Shown: one piece after another, positions 54,464 through 63,863 of the stretch
Layout: each line of letters opens with the position of its first letter
Numbering within the stretch: the first letter of the stretch is position 1
Assembly: GCA_963751425.1 (NCBI GenBank)
Contig: CAVVUF010000001.1
Location: forward strand, 1,674,001-1,738,000
Length of the DNA stretch: 64,000 nucleotides
DNA from: CAVVUF01 sp963751425
GTDB taxonomy: Bacteria > Chloroflexota > Anaerolineae > Anaerolineales > UBA4823
Direction of reading: 5' to 3'
Position numbers and translations under genes: made by a program
The notes under the pieces: generated by a model
Told to the model about the DNA's origin: nothing
Databases searched by the model: none
What the model saw: the letters and a program-made list of their open reading frames with translations, nothing else

Positions 54464-55288
54464 ATGCTTAAAGCCAATCTGAAGAAGATCACTCCGGATC
54501 CCGTATGGAATTCTGCTTCGAGCTTATATTGGGCCTGGCATAACCGCGGTCAGCATGTTCTGGCCAGGCAGCTTAGCCCGATTTGGCATGAGAGTCAGAA
54601 ACGTGTCGCAAAGTATAAAGACATCCACCAGGGTAGGCGCTGTTTTGTCATGGGCAACGGTCCCAGCCTAAAACGGACCGACTTGAGCAAGCTCAGGAAT
54701 GAATTTACGATCGGGGTGAATCGCATCTATCTGGCTTTTCCCGAAATGGGTTTTACCACCACCTACCTGGTGACAGTAAATACCTTGGTACTGGAACAAT
54801 GTGTGGATGATTTCAAGAATTTATCGTTGCCGCGCTTTTTTACCTGGCGGGCGCGATCCTGGTTTGGCAGCCACATGGCTCAAGATCCGAACTTGATGTT
54901 TCTGGATACTGATTACACCGGTGAGGCTGAGTTTTCGGGAGATGCCACCGGGAGGCTCTACGAAGGTTTTACAGTGACTTTTGTTGCGCTGCAGCTGGCA
55001 TTTTTCATGGGCTTTGATGAGGTGATCCTGATTGGTGTGGACCATAACTTCACTACCCAGGGGCCGGCTAATACCACCGTCGTATCAAGTGGTGATGATC
55101 CGAACCATTTTGCCGCGAACTATTTTGGTAAAGGTTTCCGCTGGCAGCTCCCCGACCTGGAAGGATCAGAACGCGCCTATGTTTTGGCACGCGAAGCTTA
55201 TGCAAATGCTGGACGCCGGGTTCTGGACGCCACCGTCGGTGGAAAATTAACTGTCTTTCCAAAGGTTGCTTATGAAGAGCTTTTTTAG
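54464..55288 (+). CDS. MptE-like/DUF115-related protein
   Basis: 274 residues. The motif CFVMGNGPSLKRTDL (near residues 61-75) is the hallmark of the 6-hydroxymethylpterin diphosphokinase MptE-like (DUF115) group. It is followed by FTIGVNRIYLAF and later MGFDEVILIGVDHNF, matching strands of that Rossmann-like fold. In bacteria the group is common in polysaccharide and flagellin-glycosylation loci, including Maf proteins that attach nonulosonic acids. Therefore a sugar-transfer or sugar-phosphate role is likelier here than pterin metabolism. It starts nine bases after the SDR stop. No membrane segments are seen. Confidence 0.7.
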   Translation: MLKANLKKITPDPVWNSASSLYWAWHNRGQHVLARQLSPIWHESQKRVAKYKDIHQGRRCFVMGNGPSLKRTDLSKLRNEFTIGVNRIYLAFPEMGFTTTYLVTVNTLVLEQCVDDFKNLSLPRFFTWRARSWFGSHMAQDPNLMFLDTDYTGEAEFSGDATGRLYEGFTVTFVALQLAFFMGFDEVILIGVDHNFTTQGPANTTVVSSGDDPNHFAANYFGKGFRWQLPDLEGSERAYVLAREAYANAGRRVLDATVGGKLTVFPKVAYEELF

Positions 55289-55312
55289 AGGCTCCCCGAA
55301 GTATTAGAGTAT

Positions 55313-56836
55313 ATGGAAGAATCAACTTCATTTTCATTCTTCGGTCGTTCACGACTGCTCACCTGGAGCGCTGTGATTGGCTTATTTGTAGCGGGGATTG
55401 GGCTGCGAATGATTAACCTGACCAATCCTCCCTTAGATTTTCATGCATGGAGGCAGCTGCGAGCGGCGACCATTCACGTGGCTTTTTTTACCAGTGGTCT
55501 CCCGGTGCAGATCCGCAGCTTCGTGACCAGGCAGTTGAGCTTGCCAGCCACTTTGAGATCCTCGAACCGCGCATTTTTGAGCGGATTGTGGCATTTACCT
55601 TTCTCCTGATTGGACAAGAAGTCCTGTGGATGGCGCGTCTGTATGCGATTTTGTTTTGGGCAGTTGGCGGAGTCGGGGGTCTATTTATTAGCAAAACAAA
55701 TGACGTCGATTGATGGAGCTATCGCAGCGCTTGCAGCATACTTGTTCATACCGTATGGCGTGGTTGCCAGCCGGTCCTTCCAACCTGATCCCTTGATGGT
55801 CATGTGGGTAATCTGGTCAGCTTATGCCATTTATCGATGGAGCGAGGTACACACCTGGAAATGGGCAATATTTGCTGGATTTTGTTCTGGAATGGCGATT
55901 CTGATCAAAGTCTTTGCTGTTTACCCTGTTGTCATGGCGGCATTGTGGGTCGTTCTTTCCACTGAACCCGTTCGGAAAACCATCAAGGATGCTCAAGCTT
56001 GGACTGTGGCCGCTTTAATGGCGATTATTCCATCCATTTATTATATTCTTCAAGTCGGTGATTTTGCTGGAGGGTATCTCAGCAGTTGGGTAGCTGCTTT
56101 TAGTGGTCTGCTCATTCAACCCAGGTTTTATATCCGCTGGTTAATTTTCTTGCATTCTCTGTTTGATTTAACTCTTGTCCTGGCGGGGTTGATGGCTGTA
56201 TTCCTTCTCCCAAAACGTGGGCGGGCTTTAATGATTGGTTTGTGGATGGGTTATTTCTTGATTGGATTATCAGTACCATCCTTGATTATTACACACGATT
56301 ATTACAATTTAGTGCTCATCCCGATCTTAGCATTATCTCTGGCTCCCATTGGTCATTTATTCCTGAATAAATTAATCATTCAGCCGAAAACCTGGCAGGT
56401 TCTATTTGTATGTTTCGCGGTGGCGGGGCTTGCTCTGGTCGGATGGCTCAAACGAAATGATTTCGTCTCTCAAGATTATCACGAGGAGATAAAAGGCTGG
56501 ATAAAAATTGGCCGAGAGCTTCCCAAGGATGGCCCGATCATTGGTATTACGCAAGATTACAATACTCGCCTACAGTATTACGGCTGGCGGTTCATCAGCG
56601 CCTGGCCGAGCGCAATTGATCAGCAAATGAACGTTTTAGCCGGCGGAAACACAGACATGACGGATCCAGTATGGAGACAGATTTTTTTCGATAAGACCAA
56701 GGGATATAGATACTTCCTTGTTACCAACTTTGCTGAGTTAGACCAACAGCCTGTTCTGAAAGAAATTTTATCTAAATACCCCTATAGGGATGAACCTGGT
56801 TATCGGCTGTACGATCTCAAGCAGAAGCAGCCTTAA
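55313..56836 (+). CDS. GT-C membrane glycosyltransferase (two compensating frame breaks)
   Basis: About 508 residues when two indels are repaired. A missing base at about 55476-55479 (TI should continue ARGFFYQWSPGADP) and an extra G in the run of five at about 55674-55678 (FWAVGGVGVYLLAKQM) throw about 65 residues out of frame. The restored N-terminus LDFHAWRQLRAATIARGFFY and YGVVASRSFQPDPLMVM are typical GT39-like segments: an acidic loop after the first helix and a conserved RSFQPD. About ten helices are seen. As given, no single frame covers the protein. The gene starts about 25 bases after the MptE-like gene. Confidence 0.65.
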
Positions 56837-56851
56837 GGAAAAGCCAACCCC

Positions 56852-58354
56852 ATGATTTCCTTCGCCTGTTTTGAGTAATCGTTACAAAGGTCCATTTGCC
56901 TTTTCTAAATATTTGGGGTTATTTTTAGCTTTGATTACTGGCTGCCCCTCTCACTGCTTATGCCTTTATGGGTGCTTTTATGCGCCTGATTGGGGATGAT
57001 TACTGTTATGCATGGATTCTGAAACAAAACGGTTTTTGGAAAGCCCAAATGGTATCTTACCTTCAGGTATCCATGTACAATGGCAATCGTTATTCACTAT
57101 CACTTTTCTCTTTCCTGGCTGATCTGTCTAAACCCACTGTGAATGGATGGCTGCCAGGGCTGGTAATTTTATTATTTGTTTTGGGGCTTACCCTGGTTTT
57201 ATGGCAAGCAGCCCGTTTAGCCAACGTCACAATCCATTGGCTTTTCATTTTGGTTGGGGCAGAATTTTTGTGCTTGATGACCTTCTCCCAAGCTCCTGAT
57301 CTTTACCAGATCCTTTACTGGCGAACCGGGATGCTCACTTATTTGGCGCCAGTCATTGCCAATACTTTCTTATTGGCTTTAATCCTTTGGCAGTGGAAAA
57401 TGAACCGCTCAAGCTATCTGGCTGTGGGCGCAGTATTTATCCTGGCGGTTTTAGCTGGGGGGTTCTCTGAAACAGGTTTTGCCTTGCAGATAACTTACCT
57501 GGTTATGCTCACCACAGGATATTCACTAACCATGATAAGAAATCGAAGCAGGGAGCTGTGGCCCTTATGGGTTTGCGTTTCAGCTTTCCTCGGGACGCTA
57601 TTGGCAGGACTATTATTAGCCCTATCTCCCACGAACCAGGCCAGGCTGGTTGACTTCCCCCCTCGACCGGATTGGATTGACTTGATCCAATCAACCATCC
57701 AAAATGTGAGAATATTCTCCGTTATTACCCTTAAAACTTTATTTTTACCCACCCTCATCGGTTTTTTAATCCCGCTCGGAGCAAGCATCTTGTTCTTTAC
57801 CAACCAACCTACTCTGAATACAGTTAAAGTCACAACGGTCCTGATCAGAATAGGTTTGGGATTCGTTGTGGGGTTTGTATTGTTAGTTGCCTGTTTTTTG
57901 CCCAGCGCTTATATCCAATCCAGCTACCCGGGGTTAAGGGCTTTAATCCCTGCCAGGTTCGTGTTGGTCTTAATCATTGCCATATCCGGTTGGCTGACGG
58001 GGCAAGGGATTGTTATATTATTCCATCAGTTTTTTTCAGCCACCCGCTGTCCTATGGGTTATAACGATTTGCATCATCGGACTGACTGCTTTTTATATCA
58101 TCTGGACTATTCCGAATATTCTTTCAGAACAATCAAAGTTCAAAAGATGGGCGCTGTTGTGGGATGAGCGCGACTCAAGAATTCAGACAGCTAGCATGCA
58201 GAATATTAAGAACCTTGAGGTAATGCAGCTTGATCATGTCATTCCGGATGTCGGAGAGTTGAATGCTGATCCTGGATATTGGTATAACCAATGTGCAGCC
58301 GGATATTATGGGGTTGACACGATCAGCGCGAATCAGCCCGGATGGGATCAATAG
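56852..58354 (+). CDS. DUF6056-like multipass membrane protein (multiple frame breaks)
   Basis: Open segments at 56968-58167 and 58010-58354 plus an upstream piece fit one protein of about 500 residues. Breaks lie in the T-run near 56868-56871, near 56936-56939 and in the seven-T run at 58027-58034. Conserved pieces are IGDDYCYAWILKQNG followed by YNGNRYSLSLFS and a late YWRTGMLTYLAP. A soluble tail contains RWALLWDERDSRIQ and GYWYNQCAAGYYGVDTI, which I recall from the DUF6056 family. Such proteins are membrane-embedded and occur with glycosyltransferases, and their function is unknown to me. The most likely start is the ATG at 56852 with the T-run corrected, or the TTG at 56871. Confidence 0.55.
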
Positions 58355-58357
58355 ACA

Positions 58358-59338
58358 ATGCGGCCTTTAGTTTCCATAATCACCCCATCTTACAATCAGG
58401 CGAATTACCTGGAACAAACCATCCATTCGGTCTTATGCCAGGATTACCCAAACCTGGAATATCTCGTCGTGGATGGTAGCTCTAGCGATGGTAGTGCGGA
58501 TGTGATCAAGCGCTATCAAGACCGGCTGGCATGGTGGGTGTCTGAACCAGACCGGGGACAGGCGGACGCCATCAATAAAGGGTTTGCTCGTGCAAAGGGA
58601 GAGATCGTTGCCTGGATTAACTCTGACGACCTTTATTATCGAAACGATGTGGTGACACAGGCTGTGGAGATGCTGATGGCTCATCCAGAAGCAGGCATGG
58701 TATATGCGGACGGATTGAAAATAGACAGCGCTGGTAAGTTGTTGGCCTGGCATCGCTACCCGCAGCTGTCGTTAATAGATCTACTCAGTTTTCGGGTATT
58801 GCTTCAGCCGACTGTGTTCATGCGTCATCAAGCGTTGAAAGAAGCAGGATACCTGCCTGTTGACTCGCACCTTTTATTAGATCATGAATTGTGGATACAG
58901 ATTGCTGCTCGCTATCCGATTCTGCACCAGGATGGTTTTTGGGCGGTCGAGCGCAGCCATGAAACGGCGAAGACGATCTCGCTGGCCGCTCATTATGGCC
59001 CAGACGCTTTTGCACTGATGGATGACTTACGCTCAAAACCTCTGCTTCGCGAGATCATTCAACAAAATGAACGGGAAATTTACGCCGGATTACATATTTT
59101 TTCGGCTCGGCGACTGATCGATGCCCACCAGCCATCTGAGGCCTTGAAACATTTTTGGAAGGCTTTCAGGCTTTTTCCACCTGCAGCAATAAAGATGTGG
59201 TTTAAGATCCTCCAGGCCTTAAGTGGCTTAGTGGGCTTAGGTGATTTCGTCCTCAATTTACGTAATACCCGCCGCTGGCTGCATCCGCAAAAAGGCCGCC
59301 TTTTTTCAGATGAAGCTGGAGTGCGTTGGATTGAGTAG
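58358..59338 (+). CDS. GT2-family glycosyltransferase, tandem copy 1
   Basis: 326-residue GT-A enzyme. The N-terminus has SIITPSYNQANYLEQTIHSV and VDGSSSDGS. The donor and metal site is INSDDLYY, preceded by ADAINKGFARAKGEIVAW. A later DHELW matches the catalytic (E/D)D-type segment. The C-terminal 80 residues form a helical region also present in the next gene. No membrane helices are seen. It is close in sequence to the two following genes and starts three bases after the DUF6056-like stop. Confidence 0.85.
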   Translation: MRPLVSIITPSYNQANYLEQTIHSVLCQDYPNLEYLVVDGSSSDGSADVIKRYQDRLAWWVSEPDRGQADAINKGFARAKGEIVAWINSDDLYYRNDVVTQAVEMLMAHPEAGMVYADGLKIDSAGKLLAWHRYPQLSLIDLLSFRVLLQPTVFMRHQALKEAGYLPVDSHLLLDHELWIQIAARYPILHQDGFWAVERSHETAKTISLAAHYGPDAFALMDDLRSKPLLREIIQQNEREIYAGLHIFSARRLIDAHQPSEALKHFWKAFRLFPPAAIKMWFKILQALSGLVGLGDFVLNLRNTRRWLHPQKGRLFSDEAGVRWIE

Positions 59339-59363
59339 TTAAGGAAAAGGTGAAGCCTTAGAG

Positions 59364-60350
59364 ATGGGTATGAAAGTTTCGATTATTACACCTTCTTATA
59401 ATCAAGCTCACTTTCTAGAACAAACCATTCTATCTGTGTTGTGGCAGGATTATGCAGAGGTTGAGTACCTGATCATCGATGGTGGGTCAACGGATGGCAG
59501 TGTGGATATCATACAAAAATATGCAGACCGGCTGGCATGGTGGGTATCTGAGCCAGACCGCGGCCAGGCCGATGCAATCAACAAAGGTTTCCATCGAGCT
59601 AGTGGTGAGATCGTAGCCTGGATTAATTCGGACGATTTATATTATCGCCAGGATACCGTTAGCCAGGCAGTACAAGCCCTACAGGCTCGTCCTGAGCTGG
59701 GGATGGTCTATGGTAATGGCGTCATGGTGGATGGAGATGGCATACTTTTAGATTTTCATCCCTATCCGCAGTACGAACTGATGGATTTGTTATCTTTTCG
59801 AGTGTTATTGCAGCCAGCAGTGTTCATGCGCCGAGAAGCTTTAGAAAACGCTGGCTTCTTAAACGAAAATTACCATATGGTTCTCGATCACAATTTATGG
59901 ATTTAAATTGCCGCGCGTTATCCAATCTTACACGTGGACCAATATTGGGCTGTGGAACGCACCCACCAGGATGCGAAAACCAGCGCCCAAATTGGTAAGT
60001 TTGTCGAGGAGGCTTTTCGACTGATTCCATCTCTGGAGACCCAGGAATTATTTCTACCAGTTTTTGCAGGGCATAAGAAAGAAATTTATGCGGGTTTGCA
60101 TGTTTATGCGGGCAGACGCCTGATTGATAATCAAAATCCCAGGTCTGCTCTAAATAGTTTTGGCCAGGCTTTTCGGCTGCACCCAAGGGCAGTGTTCCAT
60201 TTCTGGTATAAGGTAATTCAAGCCATGTTGGGCAGCCTGGGCCTGGAACGGTTTTATTTCGCTTACCGGAAAATGCGGCGAAAATATCAATTCCAATCTC
60301 GTAAATTAATCGTCGATAACCGGGGAGTCAGGTGGAAAGATGAAAAATAA
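59364..60350 (+). pseudogene. GT2-family glycosyltransferase, tandem copy 2, with in-frame stop
   Basis: Reads as a full copy of the preceding GT2 (about 328 residues) except for a TAA at 59904-59906, after LDHNLW. Copy 1 has LDHELWIQIAARYP; here WI is followed by the stop and then IAARYPILH. A single C-to-T change of CAA would explain it. Downstream the frame stays open to 60350 with normal C-terminal motifs (EIYAGLHVYAGRRLID), so loss is recent or a base-call error. The catalytic region before the stop, including INSDDLYY, is intact. The stop would remove 148 residues. Confidence 0.75.
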
Positions 60351-61134
60351 TCTTTCTGCTGCTTTAGTTTCCATCGTAACACCTTCTTTCAACCAGGCGC
60401 GCTTTCTGGAAGAGACAATCCAATCTGTCTTATCACAAAATTACCCGCACATTGAATACATGATTATAGATGGAGGCTCTACAGATCACAGCGTGGAGAT
60501 CATCAGGCGCTACCAGGACTCCTTAGCCTGGTGGATCTCTGAGCCAGATCAGGGGCAAACCGACGCAATCAACAAAGGTTTCTCCCGAGCCCATGGAGAT
60601 ATCCTGGCGTGGATTAATTCTGATGATACCTACTATCCTGAGGCAGTTTCAGAAGCTGTAGAATATCTAGCCTCTCACCCTGAGGTGGGTATGGTTTATG
60701 GAGATGCTAACCTCGTGGATGAAACAGGGAAAATATTAGGGTGTTTTCCAGCCCGCCAAACAGATTATCGAAAGCTGAGACGTGGTTTTGTGCATATTCC
60801 ACAACAAACCGCATTCTTCCGAGCGGATCTCTGGCGCCAGGTAGGTCCCTTAGACCCGTCGTTTTACTTTGCCATGGATTATGATCTATGGGTTCGCCTG
60901 TCTAAAATCTCGAGCTTGAAATACCTGCCCAGATTGTGGGCTAATTTTCGCTTGCACGGGCAGGGGAAATCTGTAGCCAGTGATGATCGATGTTATCCAG
61001 AAATGTTACGCGTGCATTTTCGGGAGGGAGGCAATAAGTTCTCACCGTTGTACCTGAAAGCATCCATTCGCCCCTGGATATATTCCTGGTTGCCGCTTCG
61101 GGTAAAAATATGGTTAAGAAATATAATTCCATAA
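60340..61134 (+). CDS. GT2-family glycosyltransferase, tandem copy 3
   Basis: 264-residue GT-A enzyme overlapping copy 2 by 11 bases. It shows SIVTPSFNQARFLEETIQSV, IDGGSTDHS, DAINKGFSRAHGDILAW and INSDDTYY, then MDYDLWVRLSK as the catalytic segment. Unlike copies 1 and 2 it lacks the long helical C-terminus and has QQTAFFRADLWRQVG instead, so it is more diverged and probably has a different specificity. Cytosolic, donor unknown. About 100 bases of spacer with inverted repeats separate it from the rhamnose operon. Confidence 0.85.
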   Translation: MKNNLSAALVSIVTPSFNQARFLEETIQSVLSQNYPHIEYMIIDGGSTDHSVEIIRRYQDSLAWWISEPDQGQTDAINKGFSRAHGDILAWINSDDTYYPEAVSEAVEYLASHPEVGMVYGDANLVDETGKILGCFPARQTDYRKLRRGFVHIPQQTAFFRADLWRQVGPLDPSFYFAMDYDLWVRLSKISSLKYLPRLWANFRLHGQGKSVASDDRCYPEMLRVHFREGGNKFSPLYLKASIRPWIYSWLPLRVKIWLRNIIP

Positions 61135-61137
61135 CAA

Positions 61138-61185
61138 GCAGGCTGTTAATCGAGTTAACGGATCAAAAGATTACTTCAAGCCTGC
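61138..61185 (+). other. Nested inverted repeats between GT2 and the rhamnose operon
   Basis: An outer stem GCAGGCT (61138-61144) / AGCCTGC (61179-61185) encloses an inner stem GTTAA (61145-61149) / TTAAC (61155-61159) with a 5-nt loop. No U-tract follows. It could end transcription of the GT2 operon, or be an operator or leader element for rfbC. Confidence 0.35.
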
Positions 61186-61198
61186 CTTATAGATAGGG

Positions 61199-61204
61199 TA
61201 AAAT
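61199..61204 (+). promoter_or_regulatory. Possible -10 element for rfbC
   Basis: TAAAAT at 61199-61204 lies 26 bases before the rfbC ATG. No convincing -35 is seen. Support comes mainly from its position after the nested inverted repeats and from the start of a new operon. Confidence 0.25.
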
Positions 61205-61230
61205 TGGATAACTTTTTTGGGAGATTTTAA

Positions 61231-61788
61231 ATGCAATTCAAACCAATGGCAATCTCAGACGTGCTTGTGATAATCCCGGATGTGTTTGGTGATGAACGGG
61301 GTTTCTTCATGGAAGTTTTCCAATCCAGAAAGTTCAGTGAAGCTGGCATTCCTGCTCCTTTTGTTCAGGATAATCACTCGCGGTCCAAGCAAGGAGTTTT
61401 AAGAGGGCTGCATTACCAAATTAAGCATGCCCAAGGGAAGCTGGTGCGAACGATTGCCGGTGAGATCTTTGATGTTGCTGTGGATTTACGTAAAAGTTCT
61501 CCCACATTTGGTGAATGGGTAGGGACCCATTTATCGGCAGATAATAAATACCAGCTCTGGGTGCCGCCAGGTTTCGCACATGGTTTTTATGTCCTCAGCG
61601 ATTGGGCAGAAGTGCTTTATAAGACGACTGACTTTTATGCTCCCGAATTTGAGCGCACTTTGTTATGGAATGATCCAGATATTGGTATTCAATGGCCTTT
61701 TCTGAATGGGCAATCCCCAGTTCTATCTTCGAAAGATAAAAATGGAAAACCCTTCAAACTGCTCCAAGAGGAAGATATTTTCTCATAA
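61231..61788 (+). CDS. rfbC: dTDP-4-dehydrorhamnose 3,5-epimerase
   Basis: Cupin-fold enzyme of 185 residues, the third step of dTDP-L-rhamnose synthesis. Motifs are DERGFFMEVFQ, FVQDNHSRSKQGVLRGLHYQ with the catalytic histidine, DVAVDLRKSSPTFG, and WVPPGFAHGFYVLSDWAE. The ATG follows GGGAGA at 61220-61225. Length matches family members. It starts the rfbC-rfbB-rfbA-rfbD order. A 105-bp spacer that holds no gene separates it from rfbB. Confidence 0.95.
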   Translation: MQFKPMAISDVLVIIPDVFGDERGFFMEVFQSRKFSEAGIPAPFVQDNHSRSKQGVLRGLHYQIKHAQGKLVRTIAGEIFDVAVDLRKSSPTFGEWVGTHLSADNKYQLWVPPGFAHGFYVLSDWAEVLYKTTDFYAPEFERTLLWNDPDIGIQWPFLNGQSPVLSSKDKNGKPFKLLQEEDIFS

Positions 61789-61893
61789 GAGCATATGGCT
61801 CGTGAACAAGCTTTCTAGAAAAAAATATATCCATAATAAAGGCGAACCCAACGTTAGAAGGTATTATACAAATAATATTCAAAGGAGTTCCCT

Positions 61894-62979
61894 GTGAAAA
61901 ATATTTTGGTAACTGGCGGGGCAGGTTTTATTGGTTCAAATTTTATTCGTTATGTCCTCTTAAACGACCCAAGTGTACATATTTTCAATTTAGATGCCCT
62001 CACCTATGCAGGGAGTTTGGAGAATCTTAAAGAGCTGCCTGACCCCCAGCGACACACATTCATTAATGGGAACATATGCGATGCCTCAGCGGTGAGTAAT
62101 ATTCTCCGGCAGTATCACATTGACACAATTGTACATTTTGCTGCGGAAACCCACGTAGATCGTTCTATTTTAGGGCCAGCCCAATTTATCCAAACGAATG
62201 TGGTTGGCACATTCACTCTATTAGAGGCCGCTCGCGAATTCTGGTTGGTTGAAAAACCATTCCCGGTGGAGCAGGTGCGCTTTCATCATATTTCTACCGA
62301 TGAAGTCTACGGTACTTTGAAACCTGAGGAGCCTGCCTGGACAGAAGCAGTACCATATGCACCAAATTCACCTTATGCGGCTTCAAAAGCTTCTTCAGAT
62401 CACCTAGTGCGAGCCTATGGCCATACGTATGGTTTACCATATTCCATTACAAACTGTTCAAATAATTATGGCCCATTTCAATTTCCAGAGAAATTAATCC
62501 CCTTAATGATCTTCAATGCTTGCCAGGGAAAGGCCTTACCAATTTATGGTGATGGCGGTCAAATCCGTGATTGGTTGTATGTTGAAGATCACTGTGAAGC
62601 CATATGGTTGGTTTTGACCAAAGGACAACCAGGTCAAACGTATAATATCGGGGGGGGCTCACAGCCAACAAATCTGGTTGTTGTGGAACAGTTATGCGGA
62701 ATTATGGATGAGTATTTACCCGAATCCCCCTATGTTCCCCACCGCTCATTGATGCAGTATGTCGCCGACCGCCCAGGCCACGATCGCCGCTATGCAATCG
62801 ACATCGGTAAAATCAAACGGGACCTTGGGTGGAGCCCACGCCAATCACTGGGAAGTGGCCTGATGAAAACCGTAGAATGGTATCTCACTCATCCGGATTG
62901 GTTGTCAGCTATCCAGGATAAATTCGACTTCCAGAGTTGGGTAGTTCGAAATTATGAAAAGCGAGGAGGTAAAAAGTGA
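61894..62979 (+). CDS. rfbB: dTDP-glucose 4,6-dehydratase
   Basis: 361-residue extended SDR that converts dTDP-glucose to dTDP-4-keto-6-deoxyglucose. The NAD motif is TGGAGFIGSNFIR; FAAETHVDRSI and HISTDEVYGTL with the catalytic DE pair are specific for RmlB; YAASKASSDHLVRAYG contains YxxxK; CSNNYGPFQFPEKLIPL and GDGGQIRDWLYVEDHCEAI complete the pattern. The start is GTG at 61894 with AAAGGAG at 61881-61887. The rfbA start overlaps its stop (ATGA). Confidence 0.96.
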   Translation: MKNILVTGGAGFIGSNFIRYVLLNDPSVHIFNLDALTYAGSLENLKELPDPQRHTFINGNICDASAVSNILRQYHIDTIVHFAAETHVDRSILGPAQFIQTNVVGTFTLLEAAREFWLVEKPFPVEQVRFHHISTDEVYGTLKPEEPAWTEAVPYAPNSPYAASKASSDHLVRAYGHTYGLPYSITNCSNNYGPFQFPEKLIPLMIFNACQGKALPIYGDGGQIRDWLYVEDHCEAIWLVLTKGQPGQTYNIGGGSQPTNLVVVEQLCGIMDEYLPESPYVPHRSLMQYVADRPGHDRRYAIDIGKIKRDLGWSPRQSLGSGLMKTVEWYLTHPDWLSAIQDKFDFQSWVVRNYEKRGGKK

Positions 62980-63860
62980 TGAAAGGAATTATTTTGGCAG
63001 GTGGACGCGGTACGCGCCTGTTTCCGTTAACCACGGCAGTGAGCAAGCAGCTCCTTCCTGTTTATGACAAGCCCATGGTGTATTATCCGCTCTCCATGTT
63101 GATGCTGGCAGGCATTCGAGACATATTAGTGATCAGTACACCAGAAGCGCTCCCAGCTTTTCAGGTCTTGCTTGGCGATGGCAGTCAATGGGGTTTGCGC
63201 TTCACATACGCAGAACAGGCTAATCCACGTGGGTTGGCAGATGCGTTTATTGTAGGAAAAGAATTCATCGGAGGCGACCCAGTTTGTCTAATCTTGGGCG
63301 ATAATATCTTCTTTGGCCATGATTTGCCCACTCAACTCCGGGCAGCTGTCCAGATAAAAGAAGGAGCCACCGTCTTTGCTTACCCTGTGAAAGATCCAGA
63401 ACGCTATGGGGTGGTGGAATTCGATGAGAAAGGCTTTGCAATCAGTATCGAAGAAAAGCCGAAGCAGCCTCGCTCTCATTACGCAGTCCCAGGGATCTAC
63501 TTCTACGATAACCAGGTGGTAGATATTGCGGCAAATCTAAAACCATCCTCGCGGGGTGAGTTGGAAATCACCGATCTAAATTGTGTTTACCTTGAAAAAG
63601 GGCAGCTCAGGGTAGAGGTCATTGGGCGTGGTGTAGCCTGGCTGGATGCTGGAACACATGAAGCCCTGCTCCAGGCAGGAAGTTTTGTCCAAGTCGTAGA
63701 AGACCGGCAAGGGATGATGATCTCCTGCCCAGAGGAAATCGCATACGGGTTGGGATATATTGGTAAAGAACAGCTGCGCAAACAAGCGAACGCCATGCGC
63801 GGCAATGAATATGGGGCGTATCTGCTGCGCTTACTTGAAGACAAGCTTCCTGGTGAATAA
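62976..63860 (+). CDS. rfbA: Glucose-1-phosphate thymidylyltransferase
   Basis: 294-residue nucleotidyltransferase making dTDP-glucose from dTTP and glucose-1-phosphate, the first step of the pathway. The signature is GIILAGGRGTRLFPLT, followed by SKQLLPVYDKPMVYYPLSML, LILGDNIFFGH, PERYGVVEF, EEKPKQP and WLDAGTHEALLQA. Length is normal for RmlA. It overlaps rfbB by four bases, and rfbD follows after three bases. Confidence 0.96.
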   Translation: MMKGIILAGGRGTRLFPLTTAVSKQLLPVYDKPMVYYPLSMLMLAGIRDILVISTPEALPAFQVLLGDGSQWGLRFTYAEQANPRGLADAFIVGKEFIGGDPVCLILGDNIFFGHDLPTQLRAAVQIKEGATVFAYPVKDPERYGVVEFDEKGFAISIEEKPKQPRSHYAVPGIYFYDNQVVDIAANLKPSSRGELEITDLNCVYLEKGQLRVEVIGRGVAWLDAGTHEALLQAGSFVQVVEDRQGMMISCPEEIAYGLGYIGKEQLRKQANAMRGNEYGAYLLRLLEDKLPGE

Positions 63861-63863
63861 TCT

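Noticed and set aside
58358..61134. CRISPR-like or other DNA repeat array
   Set aside because: The repetition is protein-coding: three diverged GT2 genes in tandem, with no regularly spaced short repeats.
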